This document shows, in pieces, positions 8,634-17,105 of a stretch of 64,000 nt of DNA (position 1 is the first letter of the stretch; each line of letters starts with the position of its first letter). Made by a program: the position numbers and the translations under genes. Origin of the DNA: Variovorax sp. UMC13 (GTDB lineage: Bacteria; Pseudomonadota; Gammaproteobacteria; Burkholderiales; Burkholderiaceae_C); NCBI RefSeq assembly GCF_014170375.1, contig NZ_LZZW01000003.1, positions 124,001-188,000 of the forward strand, given 5' to 3'. Under the pieces are notes generated by a model. It was not told the origin of the DNA, did no database searches, and saw only the letters and a program-made list of their open reading frames with translations.

Positions 8634-9260
8634 TCAGCGGGGTGGCGCGACCGCCATCGCGAGCAGACCCATCACATGCTCTGCGATCAGTTCTTTCTCG
8701 AAAGGACTGGCCAGCGCCTCGAGCTCATCGAAGTGCCATGCGCGCAAGTAGGTGCACAGTGCCTTGCCCCCGTCACTCTGCGCATCGAGCCGGTACGCAG
8801 CGGCAGCCGGGGTGACGCGCAGCCAGCGCGTGATCAACGGCGCTGGCAGGCCGATGAGCCAGGCGGCTGTCGCCGAGGACGCGACCGCGCAGTGCTTCGT
8901 GCTGGCCGCCGCGTCCATGCTGTGTCCCGAAGCCGCATACGTCACGCATTCGCCATCGCTTGTCACCAGCAGTTGAAGCGGGTACGCCGGGTCTTCGTCT
9001 CCTGGGAGCGGGACATGATTGCCTGTGATGGCAGCGTGATGCCGCAGCCACATGAAGCGCAGGCCGCCGAGTGAGACGCTCGGGCAAGGCAGGCGAACCT
9101 CCTCAGCGTCCAGATCATCGAAGTCGTGGAGATCGAGGAGGTCTTGCACGGCGTCGGCGGATGGACCGACGCTGAAGGTGAGCGAGCAAATGCTCGCATC
9201 GACTTCGTGGATGAGTTTCACCGTTTCGCCCCTGTGTGACAGTTCTTCATCAAGAGGCAA
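8634..9260 (-). pseudogene. AraC-type regulator lacking its DNA-binding domain
   Basis: About 195-208 residues equal to the N-terminal ligand/dimerisation half of the two AraC-type regulators at 9763 and 11047. The segment FEKELIAEHVMGLLAMAVA matches FEKELIGEHVMSLLTLALA of the latter almost residue for residue. The protein stops right there, whereas both relatives go on for about 125 residues with the double helix-turn-helix. Only 6 bases separate its stop from the convergent pseudopilin-like gene, so the 3' part was probably removed by a rearrangement. The start is TTG 9260 or GTG 9221 (with AGGGGC before it). It may be dead, or it may act as a dominant partner for the full-length relatives. 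Confidence 0.65.
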
Positions 9261-9762
9261 TCTGCGTGCCGGCTCGAATTCGAGCGGAGGAAATGGGCGA
9301 TGCGATCGCGGTAGGTCATTGATTCTGCTGGCAATGCAAAGCGGGGGGCGTGCCTCGCGATCACGAAAAGAAGCGCAGTGGAAGCGGATGAACGTGCCTT
9401 GTTCCGTTCCGTCGTAACGTCTTTTCAGGGAACGGCGGAACGTTTCGGCAACCTCTCTTCGTTCCGGCTGCGGACGGTTGCCGCGGCGTTGAGAACAAAT
9501 TCACATCGCTGCATGCCGCCGCAAAGGTGTGCGTGATCCTCATAGGAATGGTTCCGTTTTTTCCGTTCTTGAGAACCTGCTTCCCGCTAATGTCCCTCAG
9601 CGCTTCGCTCCAGAGTGGCATCTGATGACAAAGGAGCATTGCTTTTTTCGCCAGGCGGCAGTCGAGATATCCGAGGCTGCTACAGAGCCGACCCTTCAAT
9701 GCCTCTTGCGCGAGGCCCACCGAGGCGGCGCTCTTTCCACGGATTTTCAGGTTCCCATCCCC
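9261..9762. other. Divergent intergenic region with GTTCCG half-sites
   Basis: No gene is convincing here, although the AraC frame stays open upstream. It holds GTTCCG at 9401, 9406, 9461 and 9551, the inverse CGGAAC at 9436 with GGGAAC just before it, and GTTCT-N2-AGAAC at 9565-9576. The sites lie between the truncated and the intact AraC-type genes. Confidence 0.55.
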
Positions 9763-10794
9763 ATGTCCGACACGCCTTTGCATGTGCATCACTTCGATAC
9801 GGATTCGCTGGAACAGAAGGACAGGTTCCGCTACTGGGCTGACAGGTTTTCGCGAAGCGTCGGCTACGCGGGGCTCGAGAGTCCCAATCGAGACGACTTT
9901 CATCAGCATCTTTCGATCCTCGAGGTGCCGGGCGTGGCTCGTTTTCAGCGACAGCAGGGCAGTGTGATCGCGGTGCGCTCGGAGCCTGGACAGGTGCAGG
10001 GCGTGGAGACCTATCCCTTCTATCTGATGCTCAAGCTGGGCAATGGCGCCACGACGGTTGCACAGGGGCGCGAGGCGCTGATCGAGACGGGGGACATGGT
10101 GCTGCTTGACGCGAGCAGGGGCATGCGGATGCTGGCGCACGAGGCGGTGAACTCGCTGGTGATCGGTCTGTCGGCGCCGCTTGTGCAGCGTTGGCTTCCC
10201 GGCGCCCACGACTCGGTGGCCCTGCGCCTCGATGGCGCCAAGGGTTGGGCCGGTGTGCTGTCGGCCTATCTGAGATCGCTCGACATCCACCAGATGGAGG
10301 GCATCGAGCGGCCTCTGGAGCGGGCGTTGATCGGCGAACACATCCTGTCGATGCTGTCTTTCACGCTGGAGCAACGTGGCCTGATGAGCGGTGGGGAGAC
10401 AGTCTCTTCTCGCGATCACCTTCTGCATGGCCGGATGCGCAGCTGGATTCGAGACAACTACAGCAATCCGGCCGTCAGTGCGTCGATGTTGGCGAACGAT
10501 TTCAATGTCTCCGTGCGCTATGTGCACAAGGTGTTTTCCATCGCAGGCCGCGGCGTGACGTTCAGGGATGCGCTGCAGTGCGAGCGTCTCGACGCCGCAT
10601 TGCGCATGTTGCGCACGGCCGCCAATTCGAACACCTACATGGCACAGATCGCCTATCGCTGCGGATTCTCCGACGCCGCCTACTTCGGACTGGTGTTTCG
10701 CAAAGTCTTCGGCTGCACGCCCCGCGCCTACGGTCGGAGACTCTTGGGGGTGGGGCCGGAGGACGACGAGATGTCCGCGGCAGAGGTCTCCTGA
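9763..10794 (+). CDS. AraC-family transcriptional regulator
   Basis: A 343-residue regulator of the AraC_binding_2 type. The N-terminal sensing/dimer domain starts with the typical LEQKDRFRYWADRFSRSVG; the C-terminal half has two helix-turn-helix units, VSASMLANDFNVSVRYVHKVF and MAQIAYRCGFSDAAYFGLVFRKVFGCTPRAYGR. The ligand is unknown. I chose ATG 9763 because it begins just before the conserved block; an earlier in-frame ATG (9625) would add about 46 residues without known features. It is divergent from the truncated relative and followed after 250 bases by a second full-length relative, so this is a local gene family. Confidence 0.88.
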   Translation: MSDTPLHVHHFDTDSLEQKDRFRYWADRFSRSVGYAGLESPNRDDFHQHLSILEVPGVARFQRQQGSVIAVRSEPGQVQGVETYPFYLMLKLGNGATTVAQGREALIETGDMVLLDASRGMRMLAHEAVNSLVIGLSAPLVQRWLPGAHDSVALRLDGAKGWAGVLSAYLRSLDIHQMEGIERPLERALIGEHILSMLSFTLEQRGLMSGGETVSSRDHLLHGRMRSWIRDNYSNPAVSASMLANDFNVSVRYVHKVFSIAGRGVTFRDALQCERLDAALRMLRTAANSNTYMAQIAYRCGFSDAAYFGLVFRKVFGCTPRAYGRRLLGVGPEDDEMSAAEVS

Positions 10795-11046
10795 GCGACA
10801 GCTCGGTCGTGGCGATGGTGCCGGTGCGCGTGACGTCGCGTCGCCCGGCAATCGTCGTTCTGCGATGGCTTTCAGGCGTCTTGGCGCCGCTGAGAAATGC
10901 CCCCGGGAGCGAACGCCGCATTCCCAGTCTGGCTGTTTTCGTTCATCATCTCGCGTTCGTCGCTGCTCGGGCAAGACAGCGCACGCCAGAAAAAGCCGAT
11001 GCCATTGAAGTGTCGGTAGACGAGATCAGTCACTCAGGGAGAAGCG

Positions 11047-12045
11047 ATGACCATCGCAGGAGAAGCAGACGCCGATACCTTTTCGGCACCGTATGGCGTT
11101 GTTCCGCGAGGGCGCGTCGTTCCGGCAAGCACCGGCCTTCCAACGCGGGAGGCGTTCGAGGAGCATGAGGCGCGAGCCGCGTGCCCCACCGTCGATTTGG
11201 GGGGCATGTCCTTCCTGCGCATTCGCGGCGGCAGCGTAGAGGCCTGCCAGCATGCGCTGATCGAGCTCAGGGAAAGGCGGAGCTTCTCGCTCCAGGTGCT
11301 TGCCGTCCAGCATGGCGAACTCACCGCCATCCAAACTTCGGGGCGCAGCCTCACGCTGGAGGCCGGCGACATGGCGCTTCTCGACGCGAGCGAGGGGCTG
11401 AACCTGCTGTCATTGCAAGCGATGGATGCCTGGGTCATCGACCTGTCGGAGCCCGTGATCGCGCGTTGGTTGCGACAGGCACCGGCTGCCACGTGTCGAC
11501 TTCGGGGCGACAGCGGTTGGGCCAAGTTGTTGTCCACCTATCTGCGCACCTGGGAACTCGATTCCCTGAACGCGCTGACCAGTCGCTTTGAGAAGGAGCT
11601 CATCGGCGAGCATGTGATGTCGCTGCTCACGCTGGCATTGGCACAGGTACAAGGCGGCGTGCCGGACGATGCGCCGGTCATTTCCACGCGGGACCGAAGC
11701 GTGTACCTTCAGATGCGCCAGTGGGTGCGCGACCACCACACCGATCCCGAGATCGACGTGACCGCGGTGGCTGTGCAGTTCGGCGCGTCCACGCGTCATG
11801 TGCACCGGGTGTTCTCGAAGGCGGGGGGCGGCGAGTCGTTTCTCGACGCCGTCCGGCATGACCGCCTCGATACCGCGGCGCGGATGTTGCAGGCCGCCAA
11901 GACCGGTGCCTCAGGGCCGGTGTCGGTGGCCGAGATCGCGGTGCGTTGCGGCTTCTCCGACCCTGGCTACTTCGGTCGTGTGTTCCGCAAGAAGTACGGA
12001 CACTCGCCAACAGAGTTCTCGAAAAAATTCAGTGGGCCGCTCTGA
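11047..12045 (+). CDS. AraC-family transcriptional regulator (second paralogue)
   Basis: A 332-residue relative of the regulator at 9763. The sensing domain includes GGMSFLRIRGG and LEAGDMALLDASEGL; the DNA-binding part includes VTAVAVQFGASTRHVHRVF and VAEIAVRCGFSDPGYFGRVFRKKYGHSPTEF. The start is well supported by GGGAGAAG 6-10 bases upstream. The N-terminus lacks the RFxYW block of its neighbour but is closely similar to the truncated gene at 8634. The 250 bases before it hold no gene. The stop is followed by a short GC hairpin and then the convergent thyA. Confidence 0.9.
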   Translation: MTIAGEADADTFSAPYGVVPRGRVVPASTGLPTREAFEEHEARAACPTVDLGGMSFLRIRGGSVEACQHALIELRERRSFSLQVLAVQHGELTAIQTSGRSLTLEAGDMALLDASEGLNLLSLQAMDAWVIDLSEPVIARWLRQAPAATCRLRGDSGWAKLLSTYLRTWELDSLNALTSRFEKELIGEHVMSLLTLALAQVQGGVPDDAPVISTRDRSVYLQMRQWVRDHHTDPEIDVTAVAVQFGASTRHVHRVFSKAGGGESFLDAVRHDRLDTAARMLQAAKTGASGPVSVAEIAVRCGFSDPGYFGRVFRKKYGHSPTEFSKKFSGPL

Positions 12046-12051
12046 TCGGGC

Positions 12052-12070
12052 GCCGCCGTCGAAAGGCGGC
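12052..12070. terminator. GC hairpin between convergent genes
   Basis: GCCGCC-GTCGAAA-GGCGGC forms a 6-bp perfect stem with a 7-base loop between the AraC-type gene and thyA. There is no T-run on either side, so it is a weak candidate terminator. Confidence 0.4.
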
Positions 12071-12078
12071 AGCCGTGT

Positions 12079-13053
12079 TCAGACGGCCATGGCCGCCGTC
12101 AGCGGCGCATGGTGCTCGTAGCCTTCGAGCGTGAAGTCGCTGGGCAGGACCTTCTCCAGCCACTCGGGCTCGTAGACGCCGGTGTCCTTGTAGGCCGGCA
12201 CGCGCGACGAAAGCTTCAGCTGGGGCGCGGGGAAGGGTTCGCGCTTGAGCTGCTCCTGCAGCATGTCGACGTGGTTCTCGTAGATGTGCACGTCGCCAAT
12301 GAAGTAGGTGAACCACTTGGGCGTGTAGCCCGTGAGCCGGCCCACCAGGTGCAGCAGCGCCGCGCCCTCGGTCAGGTTGAAGGGCGTGCCCAGGCCTACG
12401 TCGTTGCTGCGGATATAGAGGCACAGCGAGATCTCGCCCTTGGCCTTGTTCGGCAGGAACTGGTAGAGCAGGTGGCAGGGCGGCAGCGCCATCTCCTCGA
12501 TCTGCGCCCAGTTCCAGCCGTGGAACAGGATCCGGCGGTCGGAGGGGTTCTCGATGATCGTGTCCAGGCACAGTCGCAGCTGGTCGACGGCCTTGTACAG
12601 CAGCACCTTGGTGCCCTCGTCGCCATCGTCGAAGGTGGCGAGCTGGCGGTAGCCGCGGGATTTGGCATCGTCGATCTGGCAGGTCTGGTTCGCGGACAGC
12701 GCCTTGTAGGCCGGCCAGTCGCGCCACTGCACGCCGTAGACCGGCCCCAGGTCGTCGGTGCCCAGGCGGTAGGGGTTCTCCAACCAGCGGGCGTTCTCGT
12801 TGGCGTTCTGGTCCCAGACCTTGCAGCCCAGTTCGCGGAACTCGGCCGCGTTGCGGGACGCGCGCAGAAAGCCCACGAGTTCGCCGATGGCCGTCTTGAA
12901 GGCCAGCTTCTTGGTCGTGACGGCCGGGAAGCCTTGCGTGAGATCGAAGCGCATCATCGCGCCCGGCAGGCTCAGCGTGCGGATGCCGGTGCGGTTCTCC
13001 TGCCAGCTGCCGTTGTCGAAGATGTCTTGGACGAGGTCGAGGTACTGTTTCAT
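12079..13053 (-). CDS. thyA: Thymidylate synthase
   Basis: Converts dUMP and methylene-tetrahydrofolate to dTMP and dihydrofolate. The catalytic Cys is at 193 in [11 protein letters not shown]; also seen are QENRTGIRT near the N-terminus, the folate site [10 protein letters not shown], and the dUMP-binding [17 protein letters not shown] and [10 protein letters not shown]. At 324 residues it is about 60 longer than the E. coli enzyme because of insertions around 80-95 and 116-150, as in other ThyA proteins of this size. Its product dihydrofolate is the substrate of FolA, encoded on the same strand 7.5 kb further on. Confidence 0.97.
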   Translation of the reverse strand: MKQYLDLVQDIFDNGSWQENRTGIRTLSLPGAMMRFDLTQGFPAVTTKKLAFKTAIGELVGFLRASRNAAEFRELGCKVWDQNANENARWLENPYRLGTDDLGPVYGVQWRDWPAYKALSANQTCQIDDAKSRGYRQLATFDDGDEGTKVLLYKAVDQLRLCLDTIIENPSDRRILFHGWNWAQIEEMALPPCHLLYQFLPNKAKGEISLCLYIRSNDVGLGTPFNLTEGAALLHLVGRLTGYTPKWFTYFIGDVHIYENHVDMLQEQLKREPFPAPQLKLSSRVPAYKDTGVYEPEWLEKVLPSDFTLEGYEHHAPLTAAMAV

Positions 13054-13097
13054 GGCTTGGCTATTCTGCAGCGAAGGCGGCTTTTGCGCTCAGGCGC

Positions 13098-14519
13098 TCA
13101 GGCGCGCAGCACCCGCCCCGGGTTCAGGAGGTTCTGCGGGTCGAGCCCCTTCTTGATGGCGCGCATCATGCCCAGTGCCACCGGCGACTTGTGCTTCTCG
13201 AGCTTGTGCACCTTGAGTTCGCCGATGCCGTGCTCGGCCGAGAAGGAGCCGCCGAATTTCTCGACCGCGTCGTAGACCAGCGTGTTGACGCGTTCTTCCT
13301 CGTCGCGCAGGAAGGCACGGGCATCGCCCTCGGCCGGCGCCTGCACGTTGTAGTGCAGGTTGCCGTCGCCCAGGTGGCCGAAGTTGACCAGCCGCACGCC
13401 GGGGATCTCGCGCTGCAGCAGCGCGTCGGTCTCCTGCACGAAGGCCGGGATGCGCGACACCGCGATCGAGATGTCGTGCTTGATGTTCAGGCCTTCCTCG
13501 GCCTGCGCCAAGGGAATGCTCTCGCGGATGTGCCAGAGCTGGTGCGCCTGCGAGAGGTTCTCGGCCACCACCGCGTCGGTCACGCAGCCGTCTTCGAAAG
13601 CCGTCTCGAGCAGGGCCTCGAAGCGTGCGCGTGCATGGTCCTCCGATTCGCTGTCGGAGTTCTCCAGCAGCACGCAGTAGGGCACGGCTTCGTCGTCGAC
13701 GAAGGGCACGCGCAGCTGCGGCATGTGCTTGTCGACCAGGCTCAGCGCGAACTTGCCCATCACCTCGAAGCCGGTCAGGCCGGCGCCGAGCTGCTTGTGC
13801 GCCAGGCCCAGCAGCGTGACCGCGTGGTCGAGCGAGGGCACGGCGGCCCAGGCCGTGAGCTGGGCCGCGGGCAGCGGGTAGAGCTTCATGCTGGCGGCGG
13901 TGATGATGCCCAGCGTGCCTTCGCTGCCGATCAGCAGGTCGCGCAGGTCGTAGCCGGTGTTGTCCTTGCGCAGGCCGCTGGTGCCGTCCCAGATCTCGCC
14001 CTGCGCGGTGACGATTTCCAGGCCCAGGCACAGGTCGCGCGTGTTGCCGTAGCGCACCACCTGCGTGCCGCCGGCGTTGGTCGCGAGGTTGCCGCCGATG
14101 GTGCAGCTGCCCTCGGCCGCCAGGCTCAGCGGGAACAGGAGGCCGGCCTTCTCGGCCGTCTCCTGCAGGGTCTGCAGGATGCATCCGGCCTCGACCGTCA
14201 TCGTGAGGTTGGCTTCGTCGATGCCGCGGATGGCGTTCATGCGCTGCAGGCTCAGCACGACCTGCGTGCCGCTGGCATCGGGAATGCCGCCCACGGCCAG
14301 GCCGGTGTTGCCGCCTTGCGGCACCAGCGAGCTGCCGGCCGCCGCGCAGGCCTTGACCACCTCGGCCACCTGCTGCACGTTGGCAGGCCGCACCACGGCC
14401 AGCGCCTTGCCGCGCGCGCGCTTGCGCCAGTCCTGTTCGTAGGCGGACAGGTCGCCGTCGGTGAGCACATGGGGGGCACCGAGGATGGCGCGCAGTTGGT
14501 CGATCAGGGCAGTGGTCAT
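13098..14519 (-). CDS. FAD-linked oxidase (D-2-hydroxyacid dehydrogenase type)
   Basis: A 473-residue flavoprotein of the GlcD/D-lactate/D-2-hydroxyglutarate dehydrogenase family. The FAD-binding (PCMH) domain shows VRPANVQQVAEVVKAC, LVPQGGNTGLAVGG, EAGCILQTLQ, GGNLATNAGGTQVVRYG and LLIGSEGTLGIIT. The C-terminal cap has GHLGDGNLHYN, where the His residues bind metal in this family, and the end reads SFSAEHGIGELK...LLNPGRVL. The exact D-hydroxyacid cannot be told. ATG 14519 overlaps the preceding DUF2069 stop by 4 bases, so the two are coupled. Confidence 0.9.
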   Translation of the reverse strand: MTTALIDQLRAILGAPHVLTDGDLSAYEQDWRKRARGKALAVVRPANVQQVAEVVKACAAAGSSLVPQGGNTGLAVGGIPDASGTQVVLSLQRMNAIRGIDEANLTMTVEAGCILQTLQETAEKAGLLFPLSLAAEGSCTIGGNLATNAGGTQVVRYGNTRDLCLGLEIVTAQGEIWDGTSGLRKDNTGYDLRDLLIGSEGTLGIITAASMKLYPLPAAQLTAWAAVPSLDHAVTLLGLAHKQLGAGLTGFEVMGKFALSLVDKHMPQLRVPFVDDEAVPYCVLLENSDSESEDHARARFEALLETAFEDGCVTDAVVAENLSQAHQLWHIRESIPLAQAEEGLNIKHDISIAVSRIPAFVQETDALLQREIPGVRLVNFGHLGDGNLHYNVQAPAEGDARAFLRDEEERVNTLVYDAVEKFGGSFSAEHGIGELKVHKLEKHKSPVALGMMRAIKKGLDPQNLLNPGRVLRA

Positions 14520-14944
14520 GGGATGGAAGTCTCCGGCAGGGCGGCTGCTTGCGCTGCCTGGGTCGCATGGGCGTTGCGCAGCCGCAGCCGCACGTGCAAG
14601 GCGCATGCGACGAACAGCGCCAGGCACAACAGGATCTCGATGCCGGCCAGTACGCGGCCGGTGGGCAGGGCGTCGCTCCAGGCGCGCACCACGCCCTCGG
14701 TGAAGTACAGCCAGATCATCAGGCTGACCCAGCGGTAGGTGTACATGCGGTTCTTCATCAGCCCCGCGAGCGGCACCACCAGCGGCAGCACCTTGAGCGC
14801 GAGCCACGAGCCGCCCGGGCGCAGCGGCGCGAGCCACATCTCCCAGGCCAGGCCCAGCACGATCAGGCCGACGAGGCTGCCCACGGCCAGCCAGCGGGTG
14901 GCGGCGACGGAAGAAGAAGAGACGGGCGGCGGAATGGATTTCAT
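14516..14944 (-). CDS. DUF2069 membrane protein
   Basis: 142 residues with four hydrophobic helices and the family core LKVLPLVVPLAGLMKNRMYTYRWVSLMIWLYF plus a following GV-R-A pair. The function of DUF2069 is unknown. It leads the FAD-oxidase gene with an ATGA overlap. It is divergent from the YihY-like gene, and the short shared upstream region consists largely of a palindromic repeat. Confidence 0.85.
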   Translation of the reverse strand: MKSIPPPVSSSSVAATRWLAVGSLVGLIVLGLAWEMWLAPLRPGGSWLALKVLPLVVPLAGLMKNRMYTYRWVSLMIWLYFTEGVVRAWSDALPTGRVLAGIEILLCLALFVACALHVRLRLRNAHATQAAQAAALPETSIP

Positions 14945-14986
14945 TGGGTAGGCGCCGCGGAACCGGCTGGGCCGGGCCGCTGGCGG

Positions 14987-15025
14987 CGCCCCTCGCGGGG
15001 CGGGCGCACGCGACTCGAAGTGCGC
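14987..15025. repeat. Palindromic intergenic element
   Basis: Two stem-loops in tandem: CGCCCC-TCGC-GGGGCG (14987-15002) and GCGCAC-N10-GTGCGC (15004-15025). The order (C-rich/G-rich hairpin with a TCG loop, then a dyad around a central CGA) is repeated in looser form at 58562-58600, so this looks like a dispersed element. Confidence 0.55.
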
Positions 15026-15045
15026 GAAGACATGGGGAGGTCCCT

Positions 15046-16263
15046 ATGATACCGGCCATGAATCGTCGGCAATGGTGGAGGGATCTTTCGCATTTCCCGT
15101 GGCGCAACACCGCGGCCGTGCTGGGCGAGCGTTTCCGTGAAGACCGGCTCGGGCTCACGGCCAGCAGCCTGACCTTCACCACCACCATCGCGATGGTGCC
15201 CTTCTTCACGGTGGCGCTGGCGCTGTTCACGGTGTTCCCGATGTTCGCCAAGATGCAGGGTCGGCTGCAGCGCTGGCTGATCGAGAGCCTGATCCCCGAC
15301 AACATCGCGCGCCAGGTGCTGGGCTACCTCAACCAGTTCGCCAGCAAGGCCAGCGGGCTGGGCATCGCGGGCCTGATCGTGCTGCTGATCACCGCCATCG
15401 CACTGATCCTCACCATCGACAAGACCCTTAACAACATCTGGCGCGTGCGCACGCCCCGGCCCTTCGCACAGCGGGTGCTGATCTACTGGGCCGCGATCAC
15501 GCTCGGGCCGCTGATCCTGGCGGTCAGCCTGTCCACCACCTCCTATGTGTTCTCGGCCTCGCGCGAGGTGGTGGGCGGCGCGATGGTCAAGCTGGTGTTC
15601 GACGGCTTCGAGTTCCTGCTGCTCGCGGCCGGCATGGCTTCGCTCTACCACTACGTGCCCAACACCCACGTGCGCTGGGCGCATGCCTGGGCCGGCGGCC
15701 TGTTCGTGGCCGCGGCCATCGAGATCGCCAAGCGCGTGCTGGCCTACTACCTGAGCCTGGTGCCGACCTACTCGGTGCTCTACGGCGCCTTCGCCACCTT
15801 CCCGATCCTGCTGGTCTGGATCTACGTGGCCTGGGTCATCGTGCTGTTGGGCGCGGTCATTGCGGCCTACCTGCCCAGCCTGCTGACCGGCGTGGCGCGC
15901 CGCGGCGGCACGGCCGGCTGGCCGATGCAGCTGGCGATGGAGGTCTTGCAGCATCTGGCGCACGCCCAGGCCGAGCCGGCCCGGGGCGTGGGCGCGGTCG
16001 ATCTGGTGGCGCGCATGCGCGTCGATGCGCTGCAGCTCGCGCCGGTGCTCGAGACGCTGGTGGCGCTCGACTGGATCGCGCCGCTGGACGAACAGACGGC
16101 CGACGAGAACCCGCGCTACGTCCTGCTGGCCGATCCGGCCACGCCCATGGCGCCGCTGCTCGAGGCCCTGCTGATGCCCAGGGCGGAGCCGCTCGAGGGG
16201 CTCTGGCGGGAAGGTCCCTTGCACGGCCTGCGGCTGGGCGAGGTACTGGTGCTCAGAGGCTGA
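15046..16263 (+). CDS. YihY/virulence factor BrkB family inner-membrane protein
   Basis: A 405-residue protein with about six membrane helices in the first 280 residues, including LTASSLTFTTTIAMVPFFTVALALF, NNIWRVRTPR and PNTHVRWAHAWAGGLFVAAAIEIAKR, all typical of the YihY family (once mislabelled ribonuclease BN). The last 110 residues form a soluble helical tail. ATG 15046 is chosen over 15058 because GGGGAGG lies 5 bases upstream of it. The 3' end overlaps the convergent DUF962 gene by 11 bases. Confidence 0.9.
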   Translation: MIPAMNRRQWWRDLSHFPWRNTAAVLGERFREDRLGLTASSLTFTTTIAMVPFFTVALALFTVFPMFAKMQGRLQRWLIESLIPDNIARQVLGYLNQFASKASGLGIAGLIVLLITAIALILTIDKTLNNIWRVRTPRPFAQRVLIYWAAITLGPLILAVSLSTTSYVFSASREVVGGAMVKLVFDGFEFLLLAAGMASLYHYVPNTHVRWAHAWAGGLFVAAAIEIAKRVLAYYLSLVPTYSVLYGAFATFPILLVWIYVAWVIVLLGAVIAAYLPSLLTGVARRGGTAGWPMQLAMEVLQHLAHAQAEPARGVGAVDLVARMRVDALQLAPVLETLVALDWIAPLDEQTADENPRYVLLADPATPMAPLLEALLMPRAEPLEGLWREGPLHGLRLGEVLVLRG

Positions 16264-16591
16264 CCTTGCCGCGCCAGATGTCGCGGTACATCGCCCAGTC
16301 GCCCATGAAGGAATAGAGCGGCCGCTTGAAGGAGGCCGGCTCGTTCTTCTCGAAGCCGAAGTGGCCCACCCAGGCGAACGCGTAGCCCGCGAGCAGCGCG
16401 GCCAGCAGCCACCAGGGGTTCAGCGTGGCCACGGCGGCGGCGACGCAGAGCAGGGAGATCGTCGAGCCCGCGAAATGCAGCCGCCGACAGTTGCGGTCGG
16501 CGTGCTCGCTCAGGTAGAAGGGATAGAACTCGGCGAAGCTCTTGAAACGGCGGGGATCGGCGGCAGATGCCGTGCCAGTCGTGGTGCTCAT
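16253..16591 (-). CDS. Mpo1-like (DUF962) membrane protein
   Basis: 112 residues of the Mpo1/YGL010W family; the yeast member is an iron-dependent dioxygenase of 2-hydroxy fatty acids. The core reads SFAEFYPFYLSEHADRNCRRLHFAGST, then two membrane helices, HFGFEKNEPASFKRPLYSFMGDW and RDIWRG. The His residues (HADRNCRRLH, GHFGFEKN) are the expected metal ligands. The start is supported by AGGAGA 6-8 bases upstream. It is divergent from the thioredoxin-like gene with about 108 bases between. Confidence 0.88.
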   Translation of the reverse strand: MSTTTGTASAADPRRFKSFAEFYPFYLSEHADRNCRRLHFAGSTISLLCVAAAVATLNPWWLLAALLAGYAFAWVGHFGFEKNEPASFKRPLYSFMGDWAMYRDIWRGKVSL

Positions 16592-16699
16592 GTGCGTCTC
16601 CTGGAGGCCGCCGCGCAGGGCGCGAAGGCCTTGTCCATAATAGCCACGACCTCCCGGCCGCACCATCCGGCCTTCCGATCACTCTTCGATGCATCCGTC

Positions 16700-17092
16700 T
16701 TGAGCGTCCGTCCCGCCACCGCCACCACATCTGCCGCCGCCGCGCCCGCCAGCGACGCGCCCTGGGTCGTGTGCCTGTGCGCCGAATGGTGCGGCACCTG
16801 CCGCGACTACCGGCCGCTGCTCGAACAGGTGGCGCGCGCCCATCCGCAGTTCCGCTTCGCCTGGGTCGACATCGAGGACCATTCGGAGATCGCCGACGTC
16901 TTCGACGTCGAGACCTTCCCGACCCTGCTGGTGGCTGGGGCCGACGGCACGCGTTTCCTCGGCCCCTTGCTGCCGCACGCCGAGACGCTCTCGCGCATGC
17001 TCGATGCGCTGCAGTCGCCCAAGCCTTCGAGCGCCGACGTCGAGCAGCTGCTCGCTGCGCTCGACCGGAAGCCCTCCGCCTTCACCGTCTGA
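16700..17092 (+). CDS. Thioredoxin-family protein
   Basis: About 130 residues: a short Ala/Thr-rich leader, then a thioredoxin fold with active site CAEWCGTCRDY, so CGTC where thioredoxin has CGPC, and the cis-Pro loop VETFPTLLV. It probably reduces disulfides in the cytoplasm, since there is no signal peptide. TTG 16700 is my best start; the only nearby ATG (16689) is out of frame, and the frame is open further up only across the divergent DUF962 gene. It is followed after 13 bases by a sugar-epimerase-like gene. Confidence 0.8.
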   Translation: MSVRPATATTSAAAAPASDAPWVVCLCAEWCGTCRDYRPLLEQVARAHPQFRFAWVDIEDHSEIADVFDVETFPTLLVAGADGTRFLGPLLPHAETLSRMLDALQSPKPSSADVEQLLAALDRKPSAFTV

Positions 17093-17105
17093 TCGGAACC
17101 TCCCC

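Noticed and set aside
16253..16263. Overlap of YihY and DUF962 genes as an error
   Set aside because: Both stops are clean and both proteins are complete; a short convergent overlap is normal.
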